64,000 nucleotides of DNA, from NCBI RefSeq assembly GCF_000426465.1, contig NZ_AUFK01000009.1:682001-746000 (forward strand), read 5' to 3'. Positions 1-6,608 of the stretch are shown in pieces. The notes below the pieces were generated by a model. That model saw only the letters and a list, made by a program, of their open reading frames with translations, had not been told where the DNA came from and searched no databases. Numbering within the stretch: position 1 is the first letter of the stretch; every line of letters begins with the position of its first letter. Made by a program: the position numbers and the translations under genes. This DNA is from Epilithonimonas caeni DSM 17710 (GTDB taxonomy: Bacteria > Bacteroidota > Bacteroidia > Flavobacteriales > Weeksellaceae).

Positions 1-1
1 A

Positions 2-964
2 TCTTCTGCAAAGGATGAGATAGAACAGTTCCGACTAAAATTCAATGGAAAGAAAGGGATCATGAACGATTTCTATGAATCCTTGAAACAAATTCCCAAT
101 GAGCAGAAGAAAGATTTTGGACAGAAGATCAACATCTTAAGAAACTCTGTAAATGAGAAACTGGAAGAACTGAGATCTTCTTCGGAAAGTAAAATGACCC
201 TTGAAAAAGAAGACCTTACAAGACCTGCTTTTCCTTTGGAATTAGGTTCTCGTCATCCAATCAACCTTGTTAAAAATAAAATCATTGACATCTTCAAATC
301 CATCGGTTTTGCTGTTGCAGACGGACCTGAGATTGAGGATGACTGGCATAACTTCACCGCACTTAACCTTCCGGAATATCATCCGGCGAGGGATATGCAG
401 GATACGTTCTTCATCGAGCAAGATCCTGATGTTTTACTGAGAACGCACACTTCTTCTGTACAGATCAGACATATGGAAAACAACGAACCGCCAATGAGAA
501 TCTTGTCTCCAGGACGTGTTTTCCGTAATGAAGCGGTCTCTTCCCGTTCTCATTGTATTTTCCATCAAATTGAAGGTTTGTACATCGATGAGAATGTGAG
601 CTTCGCAGACCTTAAACAAACCATTCAGTTTTTCACAACTGAGCTTTTCGGAAAATCGAAGATCAGAATGAGGCCTTCATATTTCCCTTTCACAGAGCCA
701 AGCGCAGAAGTTGATGTTTATTGGGGACTGAATTCTGAGACCGATTACAGGATCACGAAAGGAACTGGATGGCTGGAAATCATGGGTTGTGGAATGGTTG
801 ACCCTGCAGTTCTTAGAAATGTAAACATTGATCCTGACAAATTCTCAGGATACGCTTTTGGAATGGGAATCGAGAGAATCGTAATGCTTCTTTACCAAAT
901 GAGTGACATCAGAATGTTCTTTGAGAATGATATAAGAATGCTGGAGCAGTTCAAAACAATGTAA
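2..964 (+). CDS. pheS: Phenylalanyl-tRNA synthetase alpha subunit (5' end outside window)
   Basis: Charges tRNA-Phe as the catalytic subunit of the cytoplasmic alpha2-beta2 PheRS. The reading frame is open from base 2, and the residues before the first internal ATG (base 62) continue the PheS N-terminal coiled-coil arm ([10 protein letters not shown]), so base 62 is not the true start and the gene is cut by the window edge. Class II motifs are visible: motif 2 around [14 protein letters not shown] and motif 3 [10 protein letters not shown] near the C-terminus, ending ...FKTM. It is followed at once by a hairpin terminator, so it is probably the last gene of its transcript. Very confident. Confidence 0.96.
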   Translation, partial: SSAKDEIEQFRLKFNGKKGIMNDFYESLKQIPNEQKKDFGQKINILRNSVNEKLEELRSSSESKMTLEKEDLTRPAFPLELGSRHPINLVKNKIIDIFKSIGFAVADGPEIEDDWHNFTALNLPEYHPARDMQDTFFIEQDPDVLLRTHTSSVQIRHMENNEPPMRILSPGRVFRNEAVSSRSHCIFHQIEGLYIDENVSFADLKQTIQFFTTELFGKSKIRMRPSYFPFTEPSAEVDVYWGLNSETDYRITKGTGWLEIMGCGMVDPAVLRNVNIDPDKFSGYAFGMGIERIVMLLYQMSDIRMFFENDIRMLEQFKTM

Positions 965-990
965 TAAATTATATATTGCATAATAAAATC

Positions 991-1024
991 AAATCCTGTA
1001 AATTAATTTTTATAGGATTTTTTA
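991..1024 (+). terminator. Rho-independent terminator after pheS
   Basis: An 11-bp stem, AATCCTGTAAA paired with TTTATAGGATT across a TTAATT loop, is followed by a T run. It closely resembles the terminator at 4628-4662 (AATCCTGTGAA/TTCACAGGATT, same loop), a likeness treated in the findings. Confidence 0.8.
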
Positions 1025-1173
1025 ATAATTTTATATAGTAGTGTTTTATATTATTTAATTTTTAGAAAAAGAAAATTTATAAAGTGGTATTTTTATAATA
1101 TTGTTTAATTTTACAAATTATGGTTGTCATTTTTATAAAATGAAAATCAATAAAAAACATAAATAGCACAAAT

Positions 1174-2907
1174 ATGAAATCAAAGAACAATCATTTACGC
1201 CCGTTGAGTTTCAAATCGAGAAAGATTGTCCATTATTTTCTTATTATCTGCATTCTTCTGATACAAGTCATTATAGGCAGTTTTTTTTACAATGAGTTCA
1301 GGAATAAAAAAAATCTGAAGTTTATAGAAAATCAATTGAATGAAATCCATTCCATCGAAAACCTGACAGATGATTCCAAGAAAGAATTGGTAAATTCCCA
1401 GGACTACTTCCAAAAATACCTTATTACCAATGACCGGAAATATTTGGAGTATTATTTCCAATCTGTTGATAAACTCACTAAAAACCTGGACAGCATCAAC
1501 AGCTATAAAAATCCAGGATTAGAAAATGTTGTCCTTCCTCAGAAACAAGATTCTTCTGAATTCAGGAAATTAAAACTTCTGGCGGATTCGACCTATCAAT
1601 TTTCTTCCAGATCAAGTTTTAAAATCCGGGAAAACAATGCTCCGACCCTTAAAAAATTTGATCTCAACAATTATAATTATGAGAAATTCAATATAGAGAC
1701 AAAGACCGTTTCTGACAGCGTGAAAAAGAAGGGGCTGTTCGGCAGGATCGGTGATGCAATAGCCGGAAAAGTTGACGTACAGAAAGAAAACACCATCATT
1801 ACAATTAAAAACGGGGGACAGACCACCGGCGAAAGGATAAAGTCTGATATGGACAGTATCATGAGGACGATCAATAACCACTACTCCAAAGAGGTCCAAA
1901 GGATACAGGTCAACATTACCAATAATAAAAACCATAATGAAAAATTTTTCAAGACCTTCAACAATCTTCTAATATACAGTAATGACCTGATGAACATCTA
2001 TGGGATGGCCATCAAAGATTCTAAGTCGGAACTTGAAAAGGAATATGAAAAACAAACTTCCAAAAGCAATCATATCAGAAACTATCTGGTTCTGGGAGCT
2101 ATGATCCTGATGTTCATTGTCTCTATATTGATCATGTTCCTGACAAGAATTGCTTTCATATATGAAAAACGGTTGAAAGTCGCTAATGACCAGATCAAAG
2201 AAAACCTTAATTTCAAAAATAGAATTTTGGGCATGCTAAGTCATGAACTCAGGTCCCCACTCAAGATCATTGGAATTTTTATCAACAGAATTAATAAAAA
2301 AACCACAGACGAAAGTATAAAAGAATATCTAAAATCGATAAGCTTTACAAATAATACCCTATTGATGCAGGCTAATCAAATTTTGGAATATACAAAAAAC
2401 CAACAAGTTGAAAACAAACTAATCCCGACAGTTTTTAATATTAGCGATGAAATAGATTCTATCCTCACCTCCATAGAGCCTTATATCGAAACCAGAAATA
2501 ATAAATTTGTCATTAACAAAAATATTGACCCCAGTATCGTCGTTTATTCTGATAATACAAAGATCAATCAGGTTTTTATGAATATCCTTGGAAATGCCAA
2601 CAAGTTTACCGAGAACGGACAGATAACCGTAGATACCAAAACAGAATCTATAGATGAAAATACAATTTCGCTAGTTACAAAAATAACAGACACAGGGGCG
2701 GGAATCTCAGAATCTGACCTTGAGAAAATATTTGAACCCTACTATCAAGGTGTACTGTCTGAAAATGTAGAAAATCTGGGAGCAGGCCTAGGACTAAGTC
2801 TTTGTAAGGAAATTATAGAATTGTACTCTGGAAAAATATCTGTAGATAGCAAACTGAATCACGGGACAACAGTAAGCTTTTCTGTTAATTTGAAAATCAA
2901 TAAATGA
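1174..2907 (+). CDS. Membrane sensor histidine kinase
   Basis: Hybrid-free sensor kinase of 577 residues. TM1 lies at about residues 17-39, a mostly helical extracytoplasmic region of about 260 residues follows, and TM2 is at about 303-328. Then come HisKA with the phospho-acceptor H357 in MLSHELRSPLK, the N box around NILGNANKF (about 468-476), G1 DTGAGIS and G2 GAGLGLSL. The extracytoplasmic region is not a domain I can name; it is long and coiled-coil-like (CHASE3-like at best). The stop overlaps the next gene by 4 bp (ATGA), so kinase and regulator are translationally coupled and are probably cognate. The start ATG is preceded by AGCACAAAT, the same leader type as in the mini-ORF array at 3.7-4.1 kb. 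Confidence 0.9.
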   Translation: MKSKNNHLRPLSFKSRKIVHYFLIICILLIQVIIGSFFYNEFRNKKNLKFIENQLNEIHSIENLTDDSKKELVNSQDYFQKYLITNDRKYLEYYFQSVDKLTKNLDSINSYKNPGLENVVLPQKQDSSEFRKLKLLADSTYQFSSRSSFKIRENNAPTLKKFDLNNYNYEKFNIETKTVSDSVKKKGLFGRIGDAIAGKVDVQKENTIITIKNGGQTTGERIKSDMDSIMRTINNHYSKEVQRIQVNITNNKNHNEKFFKTFNNLLIYSNDLMNIYGMAIKDSKSELEKEYEKQTSKSNHIRNYLVLGAMILMFIVSILIMFLTRIAFIYEKRLKVANDQIKENLNFKNRILGMLSHELRSPLKIIGIFINRINKKTTDESIKEYLKSISFTNNTLLMQANQILEYTKNQQVENKLIPTVFNISDEIDSILTSIEPYIETRNNKFVINKNIDPSIVVYSDNTKINQVFMNILGNANKFTENGQITVDTKTESIDENTISLVTKITDTGAGISESDLEKIFEPYYQGVLSENVENLGAGLGLSLCKEIIELYSGKISVDSKLNHGTTVSFSVNLKINK

Positions 2908-3545
2908 ATCAATTAGATAGACCTATCAATTTCTTACTTGCAGATGATCACAGCCTGATAAGGCAAGGTATCGTTTTTCTTTTGGAAGAAATGGAACTGG
3001 ATTGTGGGATTTTCCATGCTTCCACATTGCAAAAGATATTGGAATCTATACAATCCAACCCTATCGACATTGCTATTATAGATGCTCACTTTCCCGATGG
3101 AAACAGTCTCAGCATATTATCTGACATCAAAAATATAAGACCCGAGGTCAAAATACTGATATTCTCCGGAATAGATGAAAATACACAATCCTTAAAATTC
3201 ATCAATGCCGGGGCAAACGGATTCCTTAGTAAGCTGAGCGAAGAAGAAGATGTAAAATACGCCATATCAAAAATGATAAAGACCGGAGAATACATCTCTC
3301 CTGTCACACAGGCCCTATTAATGAATTCTATACGGAATAGAAATTTGATCAATCCGTTATTTTCTTTGACCGACAGAGAACTACAGATCGCAGAGATGTA
3401 CGCAGAAGGCTATGGTAACCTGGAAATCGCCAACAAACTGGATATCAAACAAAATACTGTAAGCACAATAAAGAAAAGGATCTTCGAAAAGCTAGACATA
3501 GAAAATATTGTAGAACTTATAGAGTTGATCAAAAATCATTATTAG
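2904..3545 (+). CDS. NarL/LuxR-family response regulator
   Basis: DNA-binding response regulator of 213 residues. The receiver domain (about 8-130) carries the predicted phospho-acceptor D60 (AIIDAHFPDG) and the conserved lysine in GFLSKLSEE. A LuxR-type HTH follows at about 148-208 (LTDRELQIAEMYAEGY...). It overlaps the upstream kinase by 4 bp, so it is very likely its partner. A terminator follows directly, then a 20-bp palindrome that could be an operator (inference). Its targets are unknown; the gene-poor stretch and small membrane protein downstream are the closest candidates. Confidence 0.92.
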   Translation: MNQLDRPINFLLADDHSLIRQGIVFLLEEMELDCGIFHASTLQKILESIQSNPIDIAIIDAHFPDGNSLSILSDIKNIRPEVKILIFSGIDENTQSLKFINAGANGFLSKLSEEEDVKYAISKMIKTGEYISPVTQALLMNSIRNRNLINPLFSLTDRELQIAEMYAEGYGNLEIANKLDIKQNTVSTIKKRIFEKLDIENIVELIELIKNHY

Positions 3546-3578
3546 ATTTTTAGACGCTTAACTACTTATATAAAAAAC

Positions 3579-3608
3579 AAAGGTTGATCATGAAGGTCAA
3601 CCTTTTTT
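3579..3608 (+). terminator. Terminator after the kinase/regulator operon
   Basis: AAAGGTTGA pairs with TCAACCTTT across a 9-nt loop and is followed by a T run. It abuts the palindrome at 3607. Confidence 0.8.
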
Positions 3609-3626
3609 GTAGATAAATATCTACAA
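3607..3626. promoter_or_regulatory. 20-bp palindrome TTGTAGATA-aa-TATCTACAA (operator candidate)
   Basis: A perfect 9-bp inverted repeat around two central bases. The same 20-bp architecture, TTGTAGAT-aaaa-ATCTACAA, recurs at 27709-27728, each time just beyond a terminator and upstream of the next transcription unit. It lies about 55 bp upstream of a TAAATTTG promoter element. The role as a transcription factor site, possibly for the adjacent NarL regulator, is inference. Confidence 0.5.
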
Positions 3627-3679
3627 GTTTAGCGATATATATCTAACACTTTTATAGTTACCCTAATTCTGTATGTTAG

Positions 3680-3687
3680 TAAATTTG
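3680..3687 (+). promoter_or_regulatory. Candidate TAnnTTTG promoter element
   Basis: TAAATTTG matches the Bacteroidetes -7 consensus. No clear TTG -33 box is seen at the usual spacing. If used, it would give a transcript from about 3692 with more than 400 nt before the first sizeable gene at 4128, covering the mini-ORF array and both hairpins. Confidence 0.4.
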
Positions 3688-3932
3688 TACCAACAAAAAG
3701 AGCTAATTATAATTGTTAAAAAAAATCGAAAATAGGGTTCTAAAAGCACAAATGATGAATTACTAATATCGAAAATAAAAACACAAATGATGAAATTTTG
3801 AGTAATTATTACAATTAAAAAAGCACAAAGATTCTAGAAACACAGGTGATGAAATCTTAAGTATAAGTTATATGATCGAAAGGTTTTATAATTTTTACTA
3901 AAAACACAAAAACACATTCATAAACACTATTG

Positions 3933-4040
3933 ATGAAAATCAAGTATCCTTTAACAGAGCCTTTTGGCTCTGTAAGGGATATAAAAACACAATTTGAAGG
4001 AAAAATCTCAAAAACACAAATGATGAATTTCCAAAAATAA
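3933..4040 (+). CDS. Possible 35-residue peptide, unknown
   Basis: The longest plus-strand frame in the array starts at ATG 3933 (MKIKYPLTEPFGSVRD...) and ends with TAA at 4040, running in frame through the later MMNFQK start. A diverged copy downstream, from about 4070, reads KYQITESFDSVND in the aligned frame but is separated from its ATG by a net one-base shift. About 8 of 15 aligned residues match. The conserved part coincides with a hairpin whose pairing is kept by changes that alter the amino acids, so coding is uncertain. No signal peptide or known motif. Confidence 0.25.
   Translation: MKIKYPLTEPFGSVRDIKTQFEGKISKTQMMNFQK
3944..3982 (+). other. Hairpin A (ACAGAGCC-TTTT-GGCTCTGT core)
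   Basis: An 8-bp perfect core with a TTTT loop, extended outward by about 9 more pairs (with G-T wobbles) after one bulged A; GTATCC pairs with GGGATAT. There is no T run after it, so it is not an ordinary terminator. It is related to hairpin B at 4072-4110. Confidence 0.55.
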
Positions 4041-4071
4041 AGATTCTTAAAACACAATTATGAAATCAAAA

Positions 4072-4110
4072 GTATCAGATTACAGAGTCTTTTGACTCTG
4101 TAAATGATAC
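4072..4110 (+). other. Hairpin B (ACAGAGTC-TTTT-GACTCTGT core)
   Basis: Same design as hairpin A: an 8-bp core with a TTTT loop plus an outer GTATCA/TGATAC stem across a small internal loop. Compared with A, one core C-G pair is T-A, so pairing is kept. It ends 17 bp before the ATG of the membrane-protein gene at 4128, where it could influence that gene's translation (inference). Confidence 0.5.
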
Positions 4111-4127
4111 TGATAACAAATTGAAAA

Positions 4128-4583
4128 ATGAAAATAGATAACCGAAAATCAATCGCTATGGCGATGTATGGCTTTCTTTTTATTATTCTATTGGATATTG
4201 TATTTCTGTTGTTTGGGAAAAAAATTTTCGCCATTGATAATATCGTTTTGTATAGTTTTAGCATAGCTATCTTCATATTATGCATTTGGAGAATAACAAC
4301 ACTTAAGAGTTTTTCTTTGGATGTTTCTGAACAGATCATTTCTGTAAAATACAGTCACCCGCTTTCTAGGGTTCGCAGACCTGTTTTAGAAGTATCCCTA
4401 TACAAGGTTGTTTCTATGAATACAGAAAAGGCTATTCTACACCATATAATGGTCATAGGAATCCTCACTAAAAAGGGAATAAGGAATTTTTATTATAGAA
4501 TAGGGAATCTTCCTTCAAATGAAGCAGAAAAACTAAAAAGAATTAAAGACCTGATCACAACTTATAATAAGGTCAAATCATAA
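4128..4583 (+). CDS. Small two-TM membrane protein, unknown
   Basis: Protein of 151 residues with two N-terminal hydrophobic segments (about 9-30 and 38-56) and a soluble, probably cytoplasmic, basic C-terminal domain of about 95 residues. The layout resembles small membrane proteins with a PH-like (bPH) domain, but no diagnostic motif is visible, so that is only a guess. The ATG at 4128 lies in an A-rich leader (AAATTGAAAA). It follows the mini-ORF/hairpin stretch and may be on the same transcript. A strong terminator follows. Confidence 0.65.
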   Translation: MKIDNRKSIAMAMYGFLFIILLDIVFLLFGKKIFAIDNIVLYSFSIAIFILCIWRITTLKSFSLDVSEQIISVKYSHPLSRVRRPVLEVSLYKVVSMNTEKAILHHIMVIGILTKKGIRNFYYRIGNLPSNEAEKLKRIKDLITTYNKVKS

Positions 4584-4627
4584 GAAACACCAAAAAACAG
4601 ATAATTATTTAATTTTTAACCTTGATG

Positions 4628-4662
4628 AAATCCTGTGAATTAATTTTCACAGGATTTTTTTT
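4628..4662 (+). terminator. Terminator after the small membrane-protein gene
   Basis: AATCCTGTGAA pairs with TTCACAGGATT (11 bp) across a TTAATT loop and is followed by eight T. It is nearly a copy of the pheS terminator. Confidence 0.85.
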
Positions 4663-4764
4663 ATTCAAAATCAATTCTTCACGAAAATATCCTACATCAA
4701 TTTACAGCATTTTTAGTTTCTATAATTTTGAATCAAATAATTACTAACTTTAAAGAAATAAAAT

Positions 4765-5082
4765 ATGAAAACAGAATTTGAAGCCATTCCTTTAGTAAAA
4801 AATGAAACCAAAAAACGTTTCGAAATAGAAATCGATGGACATTTTGCCTTTATCAATTATGGTGAAAGAGAACATCAGATCGCATTGGTTCACACAGAAG
4901 CAGAGCCGGAATTGGCAGGAACCGGTGCCGCCACTGCAGTGGTAGAAAAGACTTTGGAATACATCAAAGAAAGCGGAAAAAAACTTTTGCCATTTTGCCC
5001 TTATGTTTTTGCATACATCAAAAAGCATCCGGAATGGAAAGCTATTGTTGACGAAAAATTCGGTGGATACGGGCAACTTTAA
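4765..5082 (+). CDS. YjdJ-type GNAT N-acetyltransferase
   Basis: Small protein of 105 residues of the COG2388/YjdJ group of GCN5-related acyltransferases. The shortened GNAT core shows the beta-strand plus acetyl-CoA loop region HTEAEPELAGTGAATAVVE and the family's C-terminal LPFCPYVFAYIKKHPEW. The substrate is not known for this group. It starts a tight five-gene cluster with an FMN reductase, a YjdI-type Fe-S protein, an OsmC protein and a second YjdJ paralogue (6245-6526). Family call confident, function not. Confidence 0.85.
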   Translation: MKTEFEAIPLVKNETKKRFEIEIDGHFAFINYGEREHQIALVHTEAEPELAGTGAATAVVEKTLEYIKESGKKLLPFCPYVFAYIKKHPEWKAIVDEKFGGYGQL

Positions 5083-5100
5083 TTATTTAAAATTCAAACT

Positions 5101-5628
5101 ATGAAAATATTCGCATTTGCAGGAAGCAATTCTTCAACATCTATCAATAAACAATTGGTAAGATTTGTCCTTAAGAGTTTTCCCAATGAGGAAATTAATC
5201 TAATCGACCTTAATGATTTTCTGATGCCTGTTTTTTCAGTAGATCTGGAGAAAAACGGATTCCCGGAAGAAGCACACAGATTTCTGAAAAATATAGGAGA
5301 TTCTGATGTCATCATATGTTCTTTGGCAGAAAACAACCGTTCCTATAGTGCGGCTTTCAAGAATATATTTGATTGGGCCTCCAGAATCAACGTGAAAGTT
5401 TTTCAGGATAAACCAATGTTCCTGATGACAACTTCACCCGGAGGTTTTGGAGGTGGGAATGTAATGGCAGAAGCTTCCAAGTTTTTCCCTCAATTTGGAG
5501 CGGACATCAAAGAGACATTTTCTCTTCCCAAATTCTATGAGAATTTTGATTCGGACAATGGCGTTATCGAACCAAAATTGCTGAGTGAACTTAATACTAA
5601 AATCAAAAACTTTAAAGATCAGGTCTAA
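5101..5628 (+). CDS. NAD(P)H-dependent FMN reductase-like flavoprotein
   Basis: Protein of 175 residues with a flavodoxin-like fold of the NADPH-dependent FMN reductase family. The FMN phosphate-binding loop after strand 1 reads FAGSNSSTSINKQLV (residues 5-19). The family's second cofactor loop is visible as SLAENNRSYSAAFKNIFDW, and GGFGGGNVMAEA follows at about 117-128. It probably passes electrons from NAD(P)H to FMN or a quinone-like acceptor. Its stop overlaps the next start by 1 bp (TAATG), giving tight coupling to the Fe-S protein, which might be its redox partner (inference). Confidence 0.88.
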   Translation: MKIFAFAGSNSSTSINKQLVRFVLKSFPNEEINLIDLNDFLMPVFSVDLEKNGFPEEAHRFLKNIGDSDVIICSLAENNRSYSAAFKNIFDWASRINVKVFQDKPMFLMTTSPGGFGGGNVMAEASKFFPQFGADIKETFSLPKFYENFDSDNGVIEPKLLSELNTKIKNFKDQV

Positions 5629-5840
5629 TGGAAACCCACGAATATAATACAGGAGAAATAACGATCCTTTGGAAGCCAAAAGTTTGTATTCATGCTGCTG
5701 TTTGTGTAAAAATGCTTCCGAAAGTTTATAATCCGAAGGACAGACCTTGGATAAAACCAGAAAATGCAACCACAGAAGAGTTGAAAGACCAACTATCAAA
5801 ATGTCCTTCTGGCGCATTGAGCTATAAACTAAATTCTTAA
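5628..5840 (+). CDS. YjdI-type divergent 4Fe-4S mono-cluster protein
   Basis: A 70-residue protein of the COG3592/YjdI family. The sequence shows Cys residues at CIHAAVC and in KCPSGAL near the C-terminus, the latter typical of this divergent ferredoxin-like domain, plus the conserved RPWIKP segment. It likely carries one [4Fe-4S] cluster for electron transfer in the cytoplasm. It overlaps both neighbours by 1 bp. In E. coli, yjdI is next to yjdJ, as in this cluster. Confidence 0.88.
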   Translation: METHEYNTGEITILWKPKVCIHAAVCVKMLPKVYNPKDRPWIKPENATTEELKDQLSKCPSGALSYKLNS

Positions 5841-6241
5841 TGATGGGAGTAAAAGTAAAAGCCAGTCTGGGGACAGAAAAATATTATACTGAAGTAATTG
5901 CCGGAGAAAATACTCTGATCACAGATGAGCCAGTTGATAAAGGTGGCGGAAACAAAGGCTTCAACCCCTTTGAGATTCTTGCAACATCTTTGGCAAGCTG
6001 TACCGCAGCAACACTAAGAATGTACATTGACAGAAAAGGCTGGGAAATCCCAATGATCAATGTGGAAGTAGACCTGGAGAATTATCCGCAGACCAAAACA
6101 GCTCAATTTTGCAGGATCATAGATTTTGGGGAAACGGAAGTAAGCGAGGATATCAGAGACAGGCTTTTTAAGATCGCCGACGCTTGTCCTATCCATAAAA
6201 TATTGACCAATGATATAGAAATATTAACAAAACTCAAATAA
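5840..6241 (+). CDS. OsmC family peroxiredoxin-like protein
   Basis: Protein of 133 residues with the OsmC/Ohr fold. The helix bearing the first reactive Cys reads ATSLASCTAATLRMYIDRKG (about 52-71) and the second is in ADACPIHKILTND near residue 117. Members reduce organic hydroperoxides, with electrons from dithiols. It starts by 1-bp overlap with the YjdI gene. Two ATGs lie in a row at the start (MM). The context suggests a thiol/hydroperoxide redox cluster. Confidence 0.9.
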   Translation: MMGVKVKASLGTEKYYTEVIAGENTLITDEPVDKGGGNKGFNPFEILATSLASCTAATLRMYIDRKGWEIPMINVEVDLENYPQTKTAQFCRIIDFGETEVSEDIRDRLFKIADACPIHKILTNDIEILTKLK

Positions 6242-6244
6242 AAA

Positions 6245-6526
6245 ATGCTGGAAGTAATACAAAACAACGGAGAAAAACATGGTGAATTTGTCGCACTGTT
6301 TGACGGTAAACAGGCTGGACTAATGACCTACACTTGGGCTGGACCCGATAAATTCATAATCGATCATACAGAGGTAGAACCTGCTTACAATGGAAAAGGC
6401 GTAGGAAAAGAAATGGTGTATCAGGCCGTGGAATTTGCGCGGGAAAACAATTTAAAGATCATCCCGCTTTGTCCTTTTGCCAAAGCTACTTTTCAGAAGA
6501 ATGAGGATATCAGAGACGTTCTATAA
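6245..6526 (+). CDS. Second YjdJ-type GNAT N-acetyltransferase
   Basis: A 93-residue paralogue of the protein at 4765-5082. The acetyl-CoA region reads VEPAYNGKGVGKEMVYQAVE and the C-terminal signature IIPLCPFAKATFQKN. The canonical Q/RxxGxG/A-like turn (NGKGVG) is better preserved here than in the first copy. It lies 3 bp after the OsmC stop and ends the operon. That two copies bracket one redox cassette suggests non-redundant substrates (inference). Confidence 0.87.
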   Translation: MLEVIQNNGEKHGEFVALFDGKQAGLMTYTWAGPDKFIIDHTEVEPAYNGKGVGKEMVYQAVEFARENNLKIIPLCPFAKATFQKNEDIRDVL

Positions 6527-6547
6527 TTATTAATGATGAATGATATA

Positions 6548-6578
6548 AAAACTCCATTTCAATATTGAAATGGAGTTT
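6548..6578. terminator. Bidirectional terminator between convergent genes
   Basis: A perfect 28-bp palindrome (AACTCCATTTCAAT and its complement) with flanking A and T runs. It serves the plus-strand redox operon and the minus-strand gene ending at 6609. Confidence 0.8.
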
Positions 6579-6608
6579 GTCTTTTATCTTGTATCTTGAT
6601 TCTAAATC

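Larger units (their letters stand above)
3742..4066 (+). repeat. Degenerate array of A-rich leader plus mini-ORF starts
   Basis: The motif A(A/G)CACAAATGATGAA or a close variant occurs near 3746, 3782, 3840, 4015 and 4051 (weaker near 3924-3937). Each time it sets an ATG in an A-rich, Bacteroidetes-style leader. Most of these ATGs open frames of only a few codons: 3752-3766 (MMNY), 3787-3801 (MMKF), 3849-3860 (MKS), 4019-4040 (MMNFQK) and 4060-4095 (MKSKVSDYRVF). The stretch has no long ORF. It may be decayed copies of one small gene, a leader-peptide array, or part of a structured RNA. I do not recognise it. Confidence 0.5.

Noticed and set aside
4058-4339. Minus-strand frame of 93 codons covering hairpin B and the membrane-protein start
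   Set aside because: No signal or family; the plus-strand gene at 4128 has the better start context and TM profile. A regulatory antisense RNA is not excluded but nothing supports it.
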